Shown: positions 37,289 through 49,998, counted from the stretch's first letter. The stretch is 64,000 nt of DNA from Eunapius fragilis (GCA_963681505.1 OY811990.1:113767-177766), one strand, 5' to 3'. A program made the numbers and translations. Notes: a model not told the origin generated them from the letters alone.

Positions 37289-38009
37289 TTAAAGCTGAAT
37301 TTCAGCCTTGGTTCCCTTAAGTAGTCCCAACTTTTCATCCATCACATCAGGGAACTCATTCAACAAGTTTACACTGTGGATAGCATGTATCCTGGGACCA
37401 TCTGTAGTATTACTCCTTAGCATTTTAGATCTGTCCAAACGGAGCTTACACAGAAAATCACAGCTCGGCAATGGAAGATGCTTGTCAGCATACTCCACAA
37501 TGATGAAGCAGCCTTCTGCCGACTGGTTTTTCATCAAAACCTTTGCTCAGACCTTCCCCACGGTAGGAAGGATGGTTCCATCGTATTGATAGAGCACTCC
37601 TGACATTGGTTGCACGCTAATTTGTTCTGTACGTTTTTTGCTTGAATTGTGGATACGTCTGCACCTGTATCGACCTCAAATTTTACTACACTACCATTGA
37701 TATCCAGTTTAGCTTGGGATATCTATCCCTATTAGCTACCCTATGTACACATACTGGTGCTCCTCATCACTGCTTTGGCAGTCACTGAGGTCCAAATCTG
37801 GTTCCACCAAATGTACTTATCGAGCTGGATGATGTGCATTGACGTCCTGCTGACAACTTGCCTCTACATACTTGGGATAAGTGTCCCAGTTTTCCACTGG
37901 AATTGCAGGTTTTATCCTTTTGAAAGCATGAAGATGCCAAGTGGCCCATCCCCCCACATCTGTAACAGCTGCCGTTCTTGGAGGGGAACACTCTATAGGC
38001 AGCTGCATC
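37289..38009 (-). pseudogene. Gypsy gag knuckle, protease and RT start (right arm)
   Basis: Mirror copy of 5270-5990, with the same degenerate second zinc knuckle and frameshifts. Confidence 0.8.
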
Positions 38010-38347
38010 CTCAGGTTTAGCTTCTGTTGTAGGATTTTAAAGCTCCCGTATACTGAGTACTTTAGACAGCCTCTATTGAAGGAATTTTGTCCAAGGCCTT
38101 TGTTAGCGTCAAATCACTTATGTATAGCAGCTCCTGTTGTATGCACTACATCATTTCTCTCTGGTAGAATCCTTTTTGGGCTCTTTCATATGCTTTGTAT
38201 TGGTGTTGCAATGTCCAATACCCCTTGTGGTTCAAACCACCATATCTTTTGGTAGGAAAATTCAATTCATTCAAATTTGGTTTATATGTAGAGAGATCCT
38301 GTACCTATTGAATTGATATGTTCGTTAGTTTTTTTGCTTGATCCATT

Positions 38348-39259
38348 ACGGACATACAACTGTGCAAAGTAATTGCACATTTCTCATTCATATCGCACCA
38401 TTAACCTATTAGACCTGGTTCGGGTTACTCCGAGCACATGAATATACTGTACAGCCCTGGGCCCATGCCATGATAACACATATAACTGGAAAGACCACTT
38501 CTTTTCGCTTCTTACAAATGTCAGTGTTTCTCTTTCCTCTTCTATAGCGAACAAGATTCATTAAGCGATCGAAACACATGGATTCAGCCACCATCACCAT
38601 ACACAACACTGTACATACTACCAATACCGATAGGCATGCACAACATCGTGTAGAAATCTAGTGCTTGTCTATTCGGTCAAACTCTTCATTGCGTGGCCAT
38701 TTATAAGCTCACAGCGCTAACAGTAATCAGAGCCATGAGATAAAATGCATGGTGTATCAGCTGGGGGAGAGGCATGGTTGGGTCAAAGCCACAGCGCAGC
38801 TGGGCTGAAACACATGTAACCCTTTCCTTATTGTTGGAATTTGCATCCTGCTGGCTCATATTATTTCAACTACCCACCGTTTTTCATTTCATCTGCATGG
38901 CTGGCATACCCACTTGCAGCTATTTGTATGTAACGCACATGAATGTGCACGCGCACACACCACACACCACACACACACACACACACTCACACACACACAC
39001 ACGACTCATGTCACACGTATACATACTCTTTCCACCATATGACACTATTCTTTTCCCCCCTTACTTTATATACCCTGTAAATTGTTATGTTGTGTGCTAC
39101 AATTTGAAAAAAAAAAATACTTTGTCTTTGGTTAAGTTGGCCTATATTACCTCTTTCACAACTATTTTTGCAATGTTTAAATTCAGATTCATTCTCTTTA
39201 TGTTTGGTCCTACATTGTACATGTACATGTGCAAATAAACTTCATTACCTTCTTATTTC
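38348..39259 (-). repeat. Dispersed repeat unit, mirror of copy A (right arm)
   Basis: Mirror of 4020-4930. It differs from the left copy by single-base indels, for example near 38412 and 39117. Confidence 0.6.
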
Positions 39260-40007
39260 TTTAGTGGTCATAATTGTATCTGCACAAAAATGGTAGTATG
39301 TCTTTTCTGGTTACCCATATCTCATACCTTCCAATAATGCACTCAAGCCCTTCACTGTATGCTCATATCCCATGGTCTCATCTACATGGTCATGTCCAAT
39401 GGTCTCTATGTCGCTGATGTGTTTTTCACGCATGTAACTGGACTGATGTGTTCCATGTAATTGAGTCAGTGATATAAGAGCATGGAGGCTGTGGGGACAA
39501 TTGCACTTTTATCAGAGGGGGGGCATTGCCCCCTCCCCTCACACACACGCCTACCGTAGTTGTATGTACTGGACTGATGTGTTGTATGTACTGGACTGGT
39601 GTGTTGTATATACTGGACTGGTGTGTTCTATGTACTTGAGTATATGTTCCTGTCTCACAGCACCTGCCACATGATGGTGAACCATTGCTCATGGCCCATA
39701 TTCATTACATGCTAGTATCCCATAAGTTTGCACCCAGATATATAAAATTGACCACCACACATACCACACACACACTCACACACACTCATACCCACTCACA
39801 CCTATCCCATGCCATTCACTACGTATGCTCAAACTCACTGTGCACCATTGAGAGGTGTAAAATGACTTAGGAATTACCTTCTCAGTCTGACTGTTATATA
39901 AAATTTCCAGGCCCCAGTTCTCAACCATTTGGGATACAACAGGAACAATATTCCTGGTGGGCTTCAATACCAGTAAAAGTTGGTCTACTAAAGTAGGTCT
40001 TCTTTCA

Positions 40008-40012
40008 GAGAG
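40008..40012. other. Empty target site of the 499-bp MITE (right arm)
   Basis: GAGAG here is a single copy of the CTCTC target duplication, and the flanking sequence on both sides matches the left arm. The element is therefore absent in this arm with no footprint, which points to insertion in the other arm and not loss from this one. Confidence 0.9.
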
Positions 40013-40370
40013 GATCTACAGGTATCATAAAAATAAACTGCACGGCTTCCTAGAAAGAAGCCATGCATAATGCTACACACATACATACACACATATAGAC
40101 ACACATATATATACACCAGTGCTACTTGGATTTAGTGGTTCTGGTGTTGAAATCAGGTAGGCCAGCTAATAGCTCATGACTTTATGTGTAGTACTCTGCA
40201 AATAATGAGGCACTGGTGTCATTTTTAGTACATATTTGGACCATAGTGACCTCTTCCAAACATGTTACTGGTGACATCCATAGACATTGCATTTGGTCAT
40301 AGCAAACATAACAGCCATCCTTACCACTAATCCTAAGTAGCACTGGACTTTCCATGTTGTGTGTGTGTTA

Positions 40371-40423
<53 letters not shown>

Positions 40424-42001
40424 CATTTGTACCTCTGTCTTGGAAGATGTGCAATTTATTTTTTGTGTGACGTGAAAGATGCACAGTTTAGGAGGGGGGA
40501 CAATGTGGAGGAGGTGGGGCTCCATCGGGAGATCTCTACTGGATGGAAAAGGGGAGAGTGGAGGGTCAGATTCCAACATGGAAGTGCGACATCTATGTAA
40601 GAGGGGGGTGCCCAGATGTTGAAGAGTGTGGGCCCGAGTGAAAAATAGCGCTGACCAGTATGACTCGCTTATCGCGACTAAAGCACTGGTGATTAACATC
40701 AGTGCCAATAAAATTACTGTGATTAGGTGCATTGAATCGCTCTGAATTGCGTCAGAATGGCACATGAGAGCACGATAGCCGATAAATTGTGATACATAAT
40801 AACGCGTTGATAGATGATAGAATGCATTGTCAAGCGTTGTTGACTTAAGGTAGTTGTACCCATAACAATGTTTTTTTGGAAAAAATTTGGTAAGATCCAC
40901 CTTATTGTTAAGATATGCCACCTTGATACCATTTGGGTAAGTAACGTATTTAACCGAGCGCATGCCTTGAATTTTCGCATCCTCCATCTTTTAATTCGCG
41001 CATGCATGCGCAGTTTGAGTCCGCCATGTTTTTTGGGGTCTGAATTATTTAAAAATGTCATCAAAAAATGGTAGTTCTGTTCAAGTACCGTATATAATTC
41101 GGAGAGAATCCACCTTATTGTTTAAGATATGCCACCTTGATAGCATTTGAATAACGCGCAGAAACACTAGCACGGCTTGTTTTAGCACCTTGAAATACGA
41201 ACGGCAAAAACTCTTTTCCTGTACATTCAGGACAACAGACCTTATGATTGAGTGTTGAGCATATTATTATGATAGGAGCTAAGCACCATGAAGAGCGTAC
41301 GTGTAGGAAAATCTCTTGTCCTTGTTTTCTAAATAAGTTACTTTTTTCTAAATAGCTGAAAACCGAAAATCTATCTATTAGTATTATTTCAATTTCAAGG
41401 TACAAATATTGTATCCAGGGATGCATTACTTTGTAAAACATTACTGTAAATTTGTGGAAAAGGATAGTAATGTTATCGATGCACCAAAAAGACAATTAAG
41501 TAATGTAGAACGTGTATTCATGATAAACTAGCTGTTCTGGAATGTCCAGCAGGAGTAACCCATGAGTAGCCCAATTAGTTCACTCTGAAATGATGGTTAG
41601 TGTAAGCTTTGGCACAAAACCTACTGCTCTGTTTCGAAACGAATGCACCAAACGAAAGAAGGTCTTATTTCATAAATATGGTGATTTTTAAGCACTACAG
41701 TTTTCAACAAACCAATTATAAAGTTTAATTTGTACTATTTTTACTGCTCATCTAATAACTGTCAAAATGATACGGTCCTCTAAGATGCTCTCAGGCTACA
41801 GGCTAATATGATTTTTTTTTTCAAAATCCAGGAGGGTACCCTGTCACCTTAATGCGTTAAAAAGGTGTTAAAGCGCGTTGAACCTCGACGCTTAAAAAGC
41901 ACTATAATGTTGTTAATTAAATTTATAAGTTGCCATAATAAACCTTTTTCAGTTATCAAAATACAAATGTGTAATACAAAACAGAACAGTCTTAGAAGAG
42001 C

Positions 42002-42477
42002 TCAGTTGCTGTCAGCTTGTGAGGCTTGAATGCCAGTGCTTTGATACTTCCCTTTTTTGATACTTCCCTTTTGCTTAAAAAATACTCCAATATGCTTTTT
42101 CTGTCCTTTTGCTTCCGTTTTTTTCTTGGTGTCTACATATGTAGAACAACAACAAATAAATAGCTAATGCATGCACAAAAAATACCTGCTCTAGATTTCT
42201 CGAAGGCAGCTGATCTCTTGGATTCAGTAGCGTATCTCCCATTTTCAGTTTTCTTATCGTCCTCATCACTGTTGTTGCAAATTTCAGCAATCGATTCGCT
42301 GTCCAAGTTGCTAAGCTCCATCTATAGTGCCCTGCATATCGGTTAACGATCCTAGTGGGATGTCAGCAAAAAAATTGACTCTTTTATAATTACGACATAC
42401 CGACGATCGCAGCGTTGTCCAACTTTTACCTTGTCTCCATTTGTAGTTTGAAGTTTCTGAATCGGAACAAGTGCCAT
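42002..42477 (-). CDS. Putative three-exon small gene, unknown function (right arm)
   Basis: Mirror copy of 314-789: exons at 42401-42477, 42186-42310 and 42002-42132. All splice signals and the reading frame are preserved. Since both arms are nearly identical this adds no independent evidence of selection. Confidence 0.35.
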
Positions 42478-42879
42478 CTTCTGTGAAATTAACGACTGTA
42501 TGTGTTAACACTTGAAGGAAAATGCGTGAAAGATGCGTATTGCTATCAAAACAAAGTATGGGATGATTGCTATGACTATTACCCTGCCACGATGCACTCC
42601 CTTTCTTGGAGACAGTTTCTACCACGCGGATAAAAACAATGTTTGATTTCCAGCTGTTACCCATTGTAACTGTAGAGGCAACAGGATTTCATTCCAACTT
42701 GTTACCCCACTTGATCCTGCACATAAAATGTTTAAACTGAACTAATAGACTTAGCCAATTGCAAACTAAAATGATGAACGTCGCAGGGGAGGATGAGGCT
42801 GATGACAGTGATGAGCCTCCAGTAAAGAAAGCAGCAGTAGAGGTGGAATTAAAAATTGAACTCATGAATCGCGACAAAG

Positions 42880-43690
42880 AGAATGAATCTGAATATAAAC
42901 GTATGAGAAAGAGGTTGTACATGTATATTAGGCCAGTGAAAGCACTGTAACCAAAAGACATAGAAAAAAAAGTTCAAATGGACAAAGCTTATGAGTGAAT
43001 GTATGTAGCACACAACGTAACAATTTAAAGGGTGTACAGCAAGGGGAAAATAAAAGTGTCTTTTGGTGGAATGAGTGTGTATAGGCATGACATGAGGCAT
43101 GTGTATGTGTGTGTGCGTTTGTTCTTGGTTGTGGTTAATGGTTGTGGTTAATGGGTGTGGTGCCAGCCATGCAGATGAAATGAAAAATAGTGAGCGTTTT
43201 ATATTCCTTCAGAACACAAATCCCAACGATTAGGAAGGGTTACATGTGTTCCAACCACGCCTCTCCCCTAGCCTAGCTAATCCACCATGTATTGTATCTC
43301 ATGGCTCTGACGTACTGTTATAGGTTGTGGGCCTAAAAATGGCCACACAATGAGTGGCACTCGAAGAGTTTGACCGAATCGACAGAGACACGATTTCTAC
43401 ATCATGTTGTGCACGCGTATCGGTACTGGTAGTGCGTACCATGTTGTGTATGGTGATGGTACCTGAACCCACGCATTTCGATCGCTTAAAGAATCTTGTT
43501 CGTTATAGAAGAGAACCACTGGCATTTGTAAGAAGTGGAAACACGGTTGTACTTCAGTTGTAATATAGTGGCATGGGCACGGGAGGTTATTGTATATTCA
43601 TGTGCTTGGAGTAGTGGGAACCAGGTTGTAATAGGTTACTGGCGCAAAATGAACGAGAAATGTGCAATTACTTTGCAAAATCGAAGTGAA
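42880..43690 (+). repeat. Dispersed repeat unit, copy B
   Basis: Diverged copy of the unit at 4020-4930. Shared blocks include AAAGAGAATGAATCTGAATA near 42877, GAGTTTGACCGAATCGACAG near 43367, TGTTGTGTATGGTGATGG near 43442, and an end with GTGCAATTACTTTGCA near 43660. A short TG tract is present near 43100. It lies outside the palindrome and just upstream of the second receptor gene. Confidence 0.6.
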
Positions 43691-43895
43691 TTGCGAATGA
43701 TATGGAGCGTTTGAACGCATCAGACATTACACCACTGGCACAAAGCTCATTAATGCAAGACCCCAAAATGTATTTTACCATAGAGAAATGGTGTAGTATG
43801 AAGTGTTGAAAATAAAAAGTAAATAGCGTTTACCATTCAAACATTAAAACTTATGTATATAGCGATGGGTCCTTTTCGCGTGAACTGTTTCATAT

Positions 43896-43910
43896 ATATA
43901 TATATATATG
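43896..43910. repeat. Short AT microsatellite
   Basis: (TA)n of about 15-20 bases about 130 bases upstream of the receptor start. Confidence 0.6.
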
Positions 43911-44038
43911 CGGTGAGCAATTTTCGTGTGAACTGTCCCAACTAATTTACGATCAATTCATGGTGGCAATTTTATCACTTAGCTTGTTGCTGCCAAACTA
44001 ATTACAACAAATAATGTTATTATTTTTTCAGGATACCT

Positions 44039-45025
44039 ATGGAATATAATGAAACAAATTCAAGTTCCCTGGACACAACTCTGGTTGGTCTCGGTATTGC
44101 ACACCTTGTGATAGTCTGCATACCATCTGTGATACTTGGAACAGCTGCTCTTATTTTCATTTGTCAGCTCATAAAAATGAAACAGATATTTATGATCAAT
44201 TCGACAATATTGTTGTACTCCGTAATGATTGTTCTCAGTATTTCTGGGCCTTTCACATATGGTCTATTTTCTGATATTAGCCTGATAATTGGTGCCCCAC
44301 AGATCTGCAAGTACTATCCATCAGGCTTGGCTGGTAACCTTTCATTTAAAATATTTCATACGCTTCTATCTAATGTAATTGGACTTGCATCAGTTCTTCA
44401 ATTCATGATACTAAAATATGGAAAGCGAATTACTCTCAAAGCAACAATTATTGCACTCATATTAGTTGCCACCATAAGTGTGACTATCCCTTGTGCTGTT
44501 ATTTTCAATGAATATGATTACCTAGAAATACGTGGCATTCAATGCACATCAGATCCTGATACAACTCAACTCCACCTAGCCATTCTACTTCTCTTTGGGT
44601 ACATTCCCTCTCTTGTAATCACTATAGCTGCTACCCTTATCACTCATTATAAGTTGAAGAAGAGTATTTTTGACCAGAAAAAGTCTGCAATAGTACGATC
44701 TGTACTAGCCATCAACTTATTCAATATAGTACAATTCAATTTATTCAGGGCTGCTTCAGTAATTTTATTTTACGTTGGCATATCTGTGGCACCTGAAGAT
44801 GATTTAACAATTTTCAAACTACTTGTAGTGGTTGGTCGATACATTGCAGATTTGAGCTATCCTGTAACGACATGTTCTATCATAATGATGCATAAGAGTC
44901 TCCGTTCAATGTTATTGTCATGCCTAAAAACAGTATTTTGCATCGACACACCACAAAAATTGCATTTGGAACTCTCAAAGTCAACAGTTGTTTCAATGAT
45001 TGATCAGCAAGTCATGAAAGACTGA
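44039..45025 (+). CDS. Seven-transmembrane receptor paralog
   Basis: A 328-residue rhodopsin-like 7TM protein, closely related along its whole length to the gene at 23105-24094. Shared blocks include KYGKRITLKATI, PCAVIFNEY, TQLHLAIL and RSVLAIN. The N-terminal sequons (N4, N7), the cysteine before TM3 (QICKYYPS) and the loop cysteine (IQCTSD) are conserved, as are the lost DRY and NPxxY motifs. The frame is intact. The tail diverges after LELSKS. A polypyrimidine tract followed by CAG at 44029-44031, eight bases before the ATG, looks like a splice acceptor, so a 5' untranslated or coding exon may lie upstream. Ligand and coupling are unknown. Confidence 0.85.
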   Translation: MEYNETNSSSLDTTLVGLGIAHLVIVCIPSVILGTAALIFICQLIKMKQIFMINSTILLYSVMIVLSISGPFTYGLFSDISLIIGAPQICKYYPSGLAGNLSFKIFHTLLSNVIGLASVLQFMILKYGKRITLKATIIALILVATISVTIPCAVIFNEYDYLEIRGIQCTSDPDTTQLHLAILLLFGYIPSLVITIAATLITHYKLKKSIFDQKKSAIVRSVLAINLFNIVQFNLFRAASVILFYVGISVAPEDDLTIFKLLVVVGRYIADLSYPVTTCSIIMMHKSLRSMLLSCLKTVFCIDTPQKLHLELSKSTVVSMIDQQVMKD

Positions 45026-45435
45026 AACGATTAGTTATTTGCAGTCATTGATTAATAAGTAAGTGTATATTTTTGATATGATTGCATGTATTCATCAATG
45101 TAATGTAATGTATTGCGTATCTGTAATAGGGTATTGATGAAAACTGATCAATGTTGAAGATTTCGGAATCCGTGTGTGGTACATCAATGGTTATAATAAC
45201 TACCTATGACGACATTTAGCTGACACTGCCAAAAGCAATGGACATACAATATTTCCAAAATAGTGTGATGCTGATTAAATTTTTGTTGCTTGTTCAACTA
45301 CATAGCTCAAGTCCTGAAGACACTATAACTAGTGTAAGTATCTGAGTATAGGGTGGATGGTGTAATGTGAAAGACGTCAAAACCTGTTAACTTGTATCTA
45401 GCAGTTGTACAAGTAAAAAACATTCTCTCTGAGAA

Positions 45436-45632
45436 GGTTGGTGGCATTTAGGATTGGAAGGCGATAGTGGTGTAAAAAGGAAGGAAACAAGGGTCTAATA
45501 ATATGATACAATGTAGTCCTATATTTCGAACACAAACAACATAATTACAAATGCATATAGGACCCAAATGTATTAGACCCTTTTTTGCTTCCCTTTTACG
45601 CCACTATTGCTTTCCAATACTATATGCCACCA
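45436..45632. mobile_element. ~197-bp imperfect inverted repeat, MITE-like
   Basis: The left half begins GTTGGTGGCATTTAGGATTG. The right half ends in the complement of GTTGGTGGCATATAGTATTG. Both continue through GTAAAARGGAAG and AAGGGTCTAATA. A third, single copy of this half-unit lies near 46838-46895. Target duplication is not evident. Confidence 0.55.
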
Positions 45633-46983
45633 ACGACTTGAGATGAGACTAACTAGACTAATAACTAGACTATTTTGAAGTAAAATCTTTAGTGGATTCT
45701 CACGCCTGCAATATAACTGCTACACAGGGTATAATGTGAGGAGAAGGGGGAAGGGGGGTGGCTTCCACTGGTTCACCTACGGAAACTTTGTTGCAACTAT
45801 TAATTCCTCTAAATGATCAAGTTTGATTGACTCCTCAGATGTCTGCCATGACCATGTCCAGTCATCATGGGTCCGATCTGAAGATCTCACTAAACCATTC
45901 AATTGGTAGTAGCGATGGATGATGTGTACAAAGGGCAGGGATGATGATTATGACTGGGAGAGAAAATAATCACTCCCTCGGATTTTCAAGGGCCATATAT
46001 AGAGAGAACATAAAGGACGCCATCAGAAGCGTTGCGCTCTACCGAGCCTGCAACCCTACCTCCTTAATATACTATTTGACAAAATATTCACGATGTGGCT
46101 CTGCATATCTGAATTGATGAAACAATTTTGCTACATGTACCAAACAACCAAACAGGGGTCATTAAAAAATAATTGTATGCAGATTACAAAAATGCCAATG
46201 CCCTGGTTTTACTAATAGATACCACATGTATTGGCAGCATTGTGCCTTGACCATCAACCGGCATAACACTCGGTGAAGAAGAGTATAATTAATTGCAGCC
46301 TTTTTTGAAGCTACACACAATGAGGTAGGTAAGCATAATCAAAGTAGTTGACACCAAGGCATTTTTCATAGCCTGAGTCTTTTATACATTCCTGATAATT
46401 GTGTGACCTTGAGGAGCCATGTATAAGGGAGTTTTGCATTCAGTGGGATCCAGTACATTATTCGAAGTAGTAATGACATAATACTAATAAGCACAACATA
46501 CACCCCTCTACCTATAAGTACTTTTTTTGCTTGCTGGCAATAAAATGAGAGTCATTGGATGATCATAATCAATGTTGCCAATGGTTTTATGTCTGTTTCA
46601 CACAATCTTTTGTTTTCGTCCACATTTTGTAGTAGTCTTAGATATATATCCACTTCAATCTATTCATATCATGGTAAGAGTGCATCATTACAATTAATAT
46701 CACAATAACATTGTGTCTGTCTACCCAGGCACCGCCAGCCATTTGCATGTACATATAGTTACTTTCTCTCATGGATCTCATCTCATGAAAGAAGTAAAAA
46801 TACATGAAACAAGTAATAAAAACATTACTTATGAGAACATTGGTGGCATAAGGATTAAAGGCAATAGTTGTGTGAAAAAACATAAGAGTCTCTGAACCTG
46901 CGGCAGCAGGTTCAATATACAGGGTGGATGATAAATAATAAATAAGGGCACGGTCATCGGGAATTAATCATCATAATTGCGGA

Positions 46984-47048
46984 TGTGTGTGTGTGTGTGT
47001 GTGTGTGTATTGGTGTTTGTATTTCTCTGTATGTGTGTGTGTGTTTGT
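46984..47048. repeat. TG microsatellite
   Basis: Two (TG)n runs with a short interruption. Confidence 0.9.
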
Positions 47049-48269
47049 GTGCGGCATGCATGTGTGTTTTACTGTGTGAAGTAATACTTACCTTCGTCCT
47101 ATTATAGGACGTTTTTCACAAGTATAATGTGTCTAGGTCTTGCATAGTTAATTTCATTGAACGTTGAAAACATTTTATCAGTAGTGGATTTATCTAATTT
47201 ATGGCATACAATGATCCAGATATTGTATTTTGTACGTCTGTCCTATACAACACACGGGTAGATTAGACATTAAACATACTTTTTAGACACATATCATTTT
47301 TGGTGACTGGTTACAAATGTATGTAAGGCCATAAAGATTGGCTAACACATGCACACATCATGGCTACTTATTAAATGGTACTTCTGGTCCTAGCAAATAA
47401 AGCAGCTTATGTGAATGGAAAAAGACGAGGTGTACTGCTATGGCACAGTATTCAAGATTAGTGGTTAAAATTGAGTATCATTATTGTAAGTACGTGTGTA
47501 TCAAGCTGTAACATAACATACTTCTAATTTTGAAGTATATGGGACGTTTTATCACAAAACCAGATTTGTGGATATAAAATAAAACGACTATAAACTAGCA
47601 TCAATTTCAAACCCTCCAAGCTAAACAACACACATCCTTCCTACTTCAGGACTTATTGCCACATCAGTTCTGTATTGTACACACTATGAACCTTTTACAC
47701 TCATCCATACTAACGTTCAGTATCATTCAGGGTTAAGAACATGTAAAACCCAACTAAGGAGTCCTATTGTTTCTGCTGATCATTGAATTTTACTAATTTA
47801 TATTCAAGATATTGATGATGGTAGTGAGAGCAATTTTCCCAGCCATTTCACACCATTCTTTATTTTTGAAGAGATTCCATTCACCTGAGCCATGATGAAA
47901 ATAAAAGACCTACGCCTCCTAATGAAAATCCTTCCTAGCAAAACCTCCTTGACTCCAGGTTGTAGAGTACTGAACTTCATGCCCTGTACTATCTGAAAGA
48001 TGAGTACCCCTGTTCTATGTGGTTGGTGTTTTGGAGTAGGAGGGATGAATTATCGATAGCCTGCCCACACAGTGCAGTGAACTTGAGTAATAATTGGCGT
48101 AGCCATACCGGTAGTATTCCAAATGCAAAAATATTCCTTAGCATCATGAGCTCTAACCAAAAACCAACTGGAAAACCATATACCATGGTCATATAAGTGC
48201 GTGGCAACTTTTGTAGAGCACGGGTTTATCTCTCCATCGCAATAGGCATGCATGCACCTACTCCTGTGG

Positions 48270-48730
48270 TGTGATGTGTGTGCTGGTTTGGTGTGTTGTA
48301 TGTACTAGACTGGTATGGTATGTTGCATGTACTGGTCAGGTGTGTTGGACTGGTGTATTGAATGTTCTGGGTTGTGCACAAGTGTGTTGTATTTACTGGA
48401 TTGGTGTGTTCATAAAGAATTGTAGGTGTGTTGTATGTAGGTGGGACTGGTGTGTTGTATGTACTGGACTCAGGTGTGTTGTACCGGACTGGTGTGTTGC
48501 ATGTTGTGGACTAGGGCCGGTGTGTTTTATGTACTGGTGTGATGTATTTTGTTGACTAGTGTGTTTTACTGCATGGGACTGATGTGCTGTATGTTATGGA
48601 CTAGTTTATGTACTGGACTGATGTGTTATACATGCATGTACTGCACTGGTGTGTTATATTTACTGGATTGGTCCGGTGTTGCATGTACTGGACTGGTGTG
48701 ATGTTACGTACTGGATTGCATGTGACGATA
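48270..48730. repeat. Minisatellite, GTGTGTTGTATGTACTGGAC type
   Basis: About 20 irregular units of 20-25 bases around the core GGTGTGTTGTATGTACTGGA. The unit is the complement of the small array at 3645-3865. The frames at 48271-48799, rich in Cys, Trp and Val, are read-through of the repeat and not genes. Confidence 0.85.
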
Positions 48731-48895
48731 CCTAACGCTCTGATCTCAGGTGGGTGTGTCAATAGTTCCAGAGTCCTACATACAGTACAGAGGCATTAGC
48801 TATTAGCTGGCCTATCTGCTTACCACCACCTCACATATTTATACATTCCATGGTGCTAAATCACTTAAATGGGAGAGGTCATAACAAACATCCTG

Positions 48896-48897
48896 TC

Positions 48898-48929
<32 letters not shown>

Positions 48930-48941
48930 TTTCTGTGTGCT

Positions 48942-48980
<39 letters not shown>
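48896..48980. repeat. TG microsatellite
   Basis: A long (TG)n tract with interruptions. Confidence 0.95.
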
Positions 48981-48983
<3 letters not shown>

Positions 48984-49625
48984 ATCTCCATGTCTTTTTA
49001 CTGGAAGGAAGCCTTGATAGTGTCACTGAATTTATTTCATGCCTATCACAAAAGAATGTAAGGATTGGGCGACTGGAAAGTTTATATGCTGAGCTATACA
49101 CACATGGCTTCTATATAGATAGGGATTGTAAACGGATCACGTGAAATGGCCCATACATCAGCGGTCATCTTGCATTTTATTTCTAATTGAATTCTAAATA
49201 AACTCAAAAAATACTAAAAATTGGTCTGAATTCAAATTTTATTTTTCAGTGCATTATAAGTATGCAACGTTATACAAAAATCAAGACAAAAATTTAATTA
49301 CTATCGCAGGTAATTATAATATTCAACACTGCCATTAGCTTCAATAACTACAATAAGCAGCATTTCGTTAGTAAACTCATATCACTTCGCATGCACCTCA
49401 GGCCAGCCCCACCCCATCCAACGAGGGGTGGATGCGCTTCAAATAGCATATAGACAACCTACCACATTAATTTTTTGTAAAAATTTGGTTATGTACAATT
49501 GCGAATTGTTACGAAGTGCAGAATGGCACATTGCTACTGTTACAGAAGTGGCGGATATGCAACAGTACTATGCTTACAAATAGTGCACGTCATGTTCACC
49601 ATAATACTAGTTGTTCCCAGCCAAA

Positions 49626-49998
49626 AAACCTTGTGGATCTTGGTCAAGATCTTGCTATTCTTGACCATGATCTTGTGCATCATGGCCAAGATTCTTGGCC
49701 ATGGTACACAAGATCTTGTCCAAGATTATATAATGTTCTTGTGGATTTTCATCACAATGGGGCAAAACACTGCGCAATGATTGTAAATGGAACGATTGCA
49801 TCAAGGTACACGATTTCCACACAAGAACTAATGAAAATATAGGTAATAAAAAATAAATACGAATCTTGTCCAAGATTCAGATCTTGACCATGATTCCAAA
49901 AGATCTTGACCAAGGTTCTGAGAATCTTAAACAAGTTTCCAAGAAAGGTTTCAAGAATCTTGTTCAAGATTCCGAACTAAAAATCTTGTCCAAGAAAT
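49626..49998. repeat. Array of self-complementary CAAGATCTTG-type units
   Basis: Two blocks (about 49626-49742 and 49863-49998) are built from variants of CTTGGTCAAGATCTTG and AATCTTGTCCAAGATT. They flank about 120 bases of ordinary sequence that contains short frames. Since each unit is nearly its own reverse complement, either block could fold internally or pair with the other. No target duplication was found. Confidence 0.8.

Larger units (their letters stand above)
21980..42790 (-). repeat. Right arm of the giant inverted repeat
   Basis: This is the reverse complement of 1-21300. It is about 490 bases shorter, almost entirely because it lacks the 499-bp element (plus 5-bp duplication) found at 2768-3266 on the left. 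It carries slightly more CA repeat and 12 extra bases in a nearby TATG tract. It contains the intact receptor frame where the left arm has a frameshift. Beyond 42790 the partner sequence would lie outside the window, so the true end of the arm cannot be seen. Confidence 0.97.
45026..48250. other. Intergenic region with repeats, no gene recognised
   Basis: The frames here are short and unrecognised. It holds the inverted repeat at 45436-45632, a solo related sequence near 46838, and TG microsatellites at 46984-47048. A possible short minus-strand frame at 47989-48253 shows no known domain. Confidence 0.5.

Noticed and set aside
48271-48799. Cys/Trp-rich frames
   Set aside because: Encoded by the minisatellite. 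Irregular unit lengths would shift the frame at once if it were under selection.
48869-49144. Val/Cys repeat frame at the TG tract and its His/Thr complement
   Set aside because: Pure microsatellite translation.
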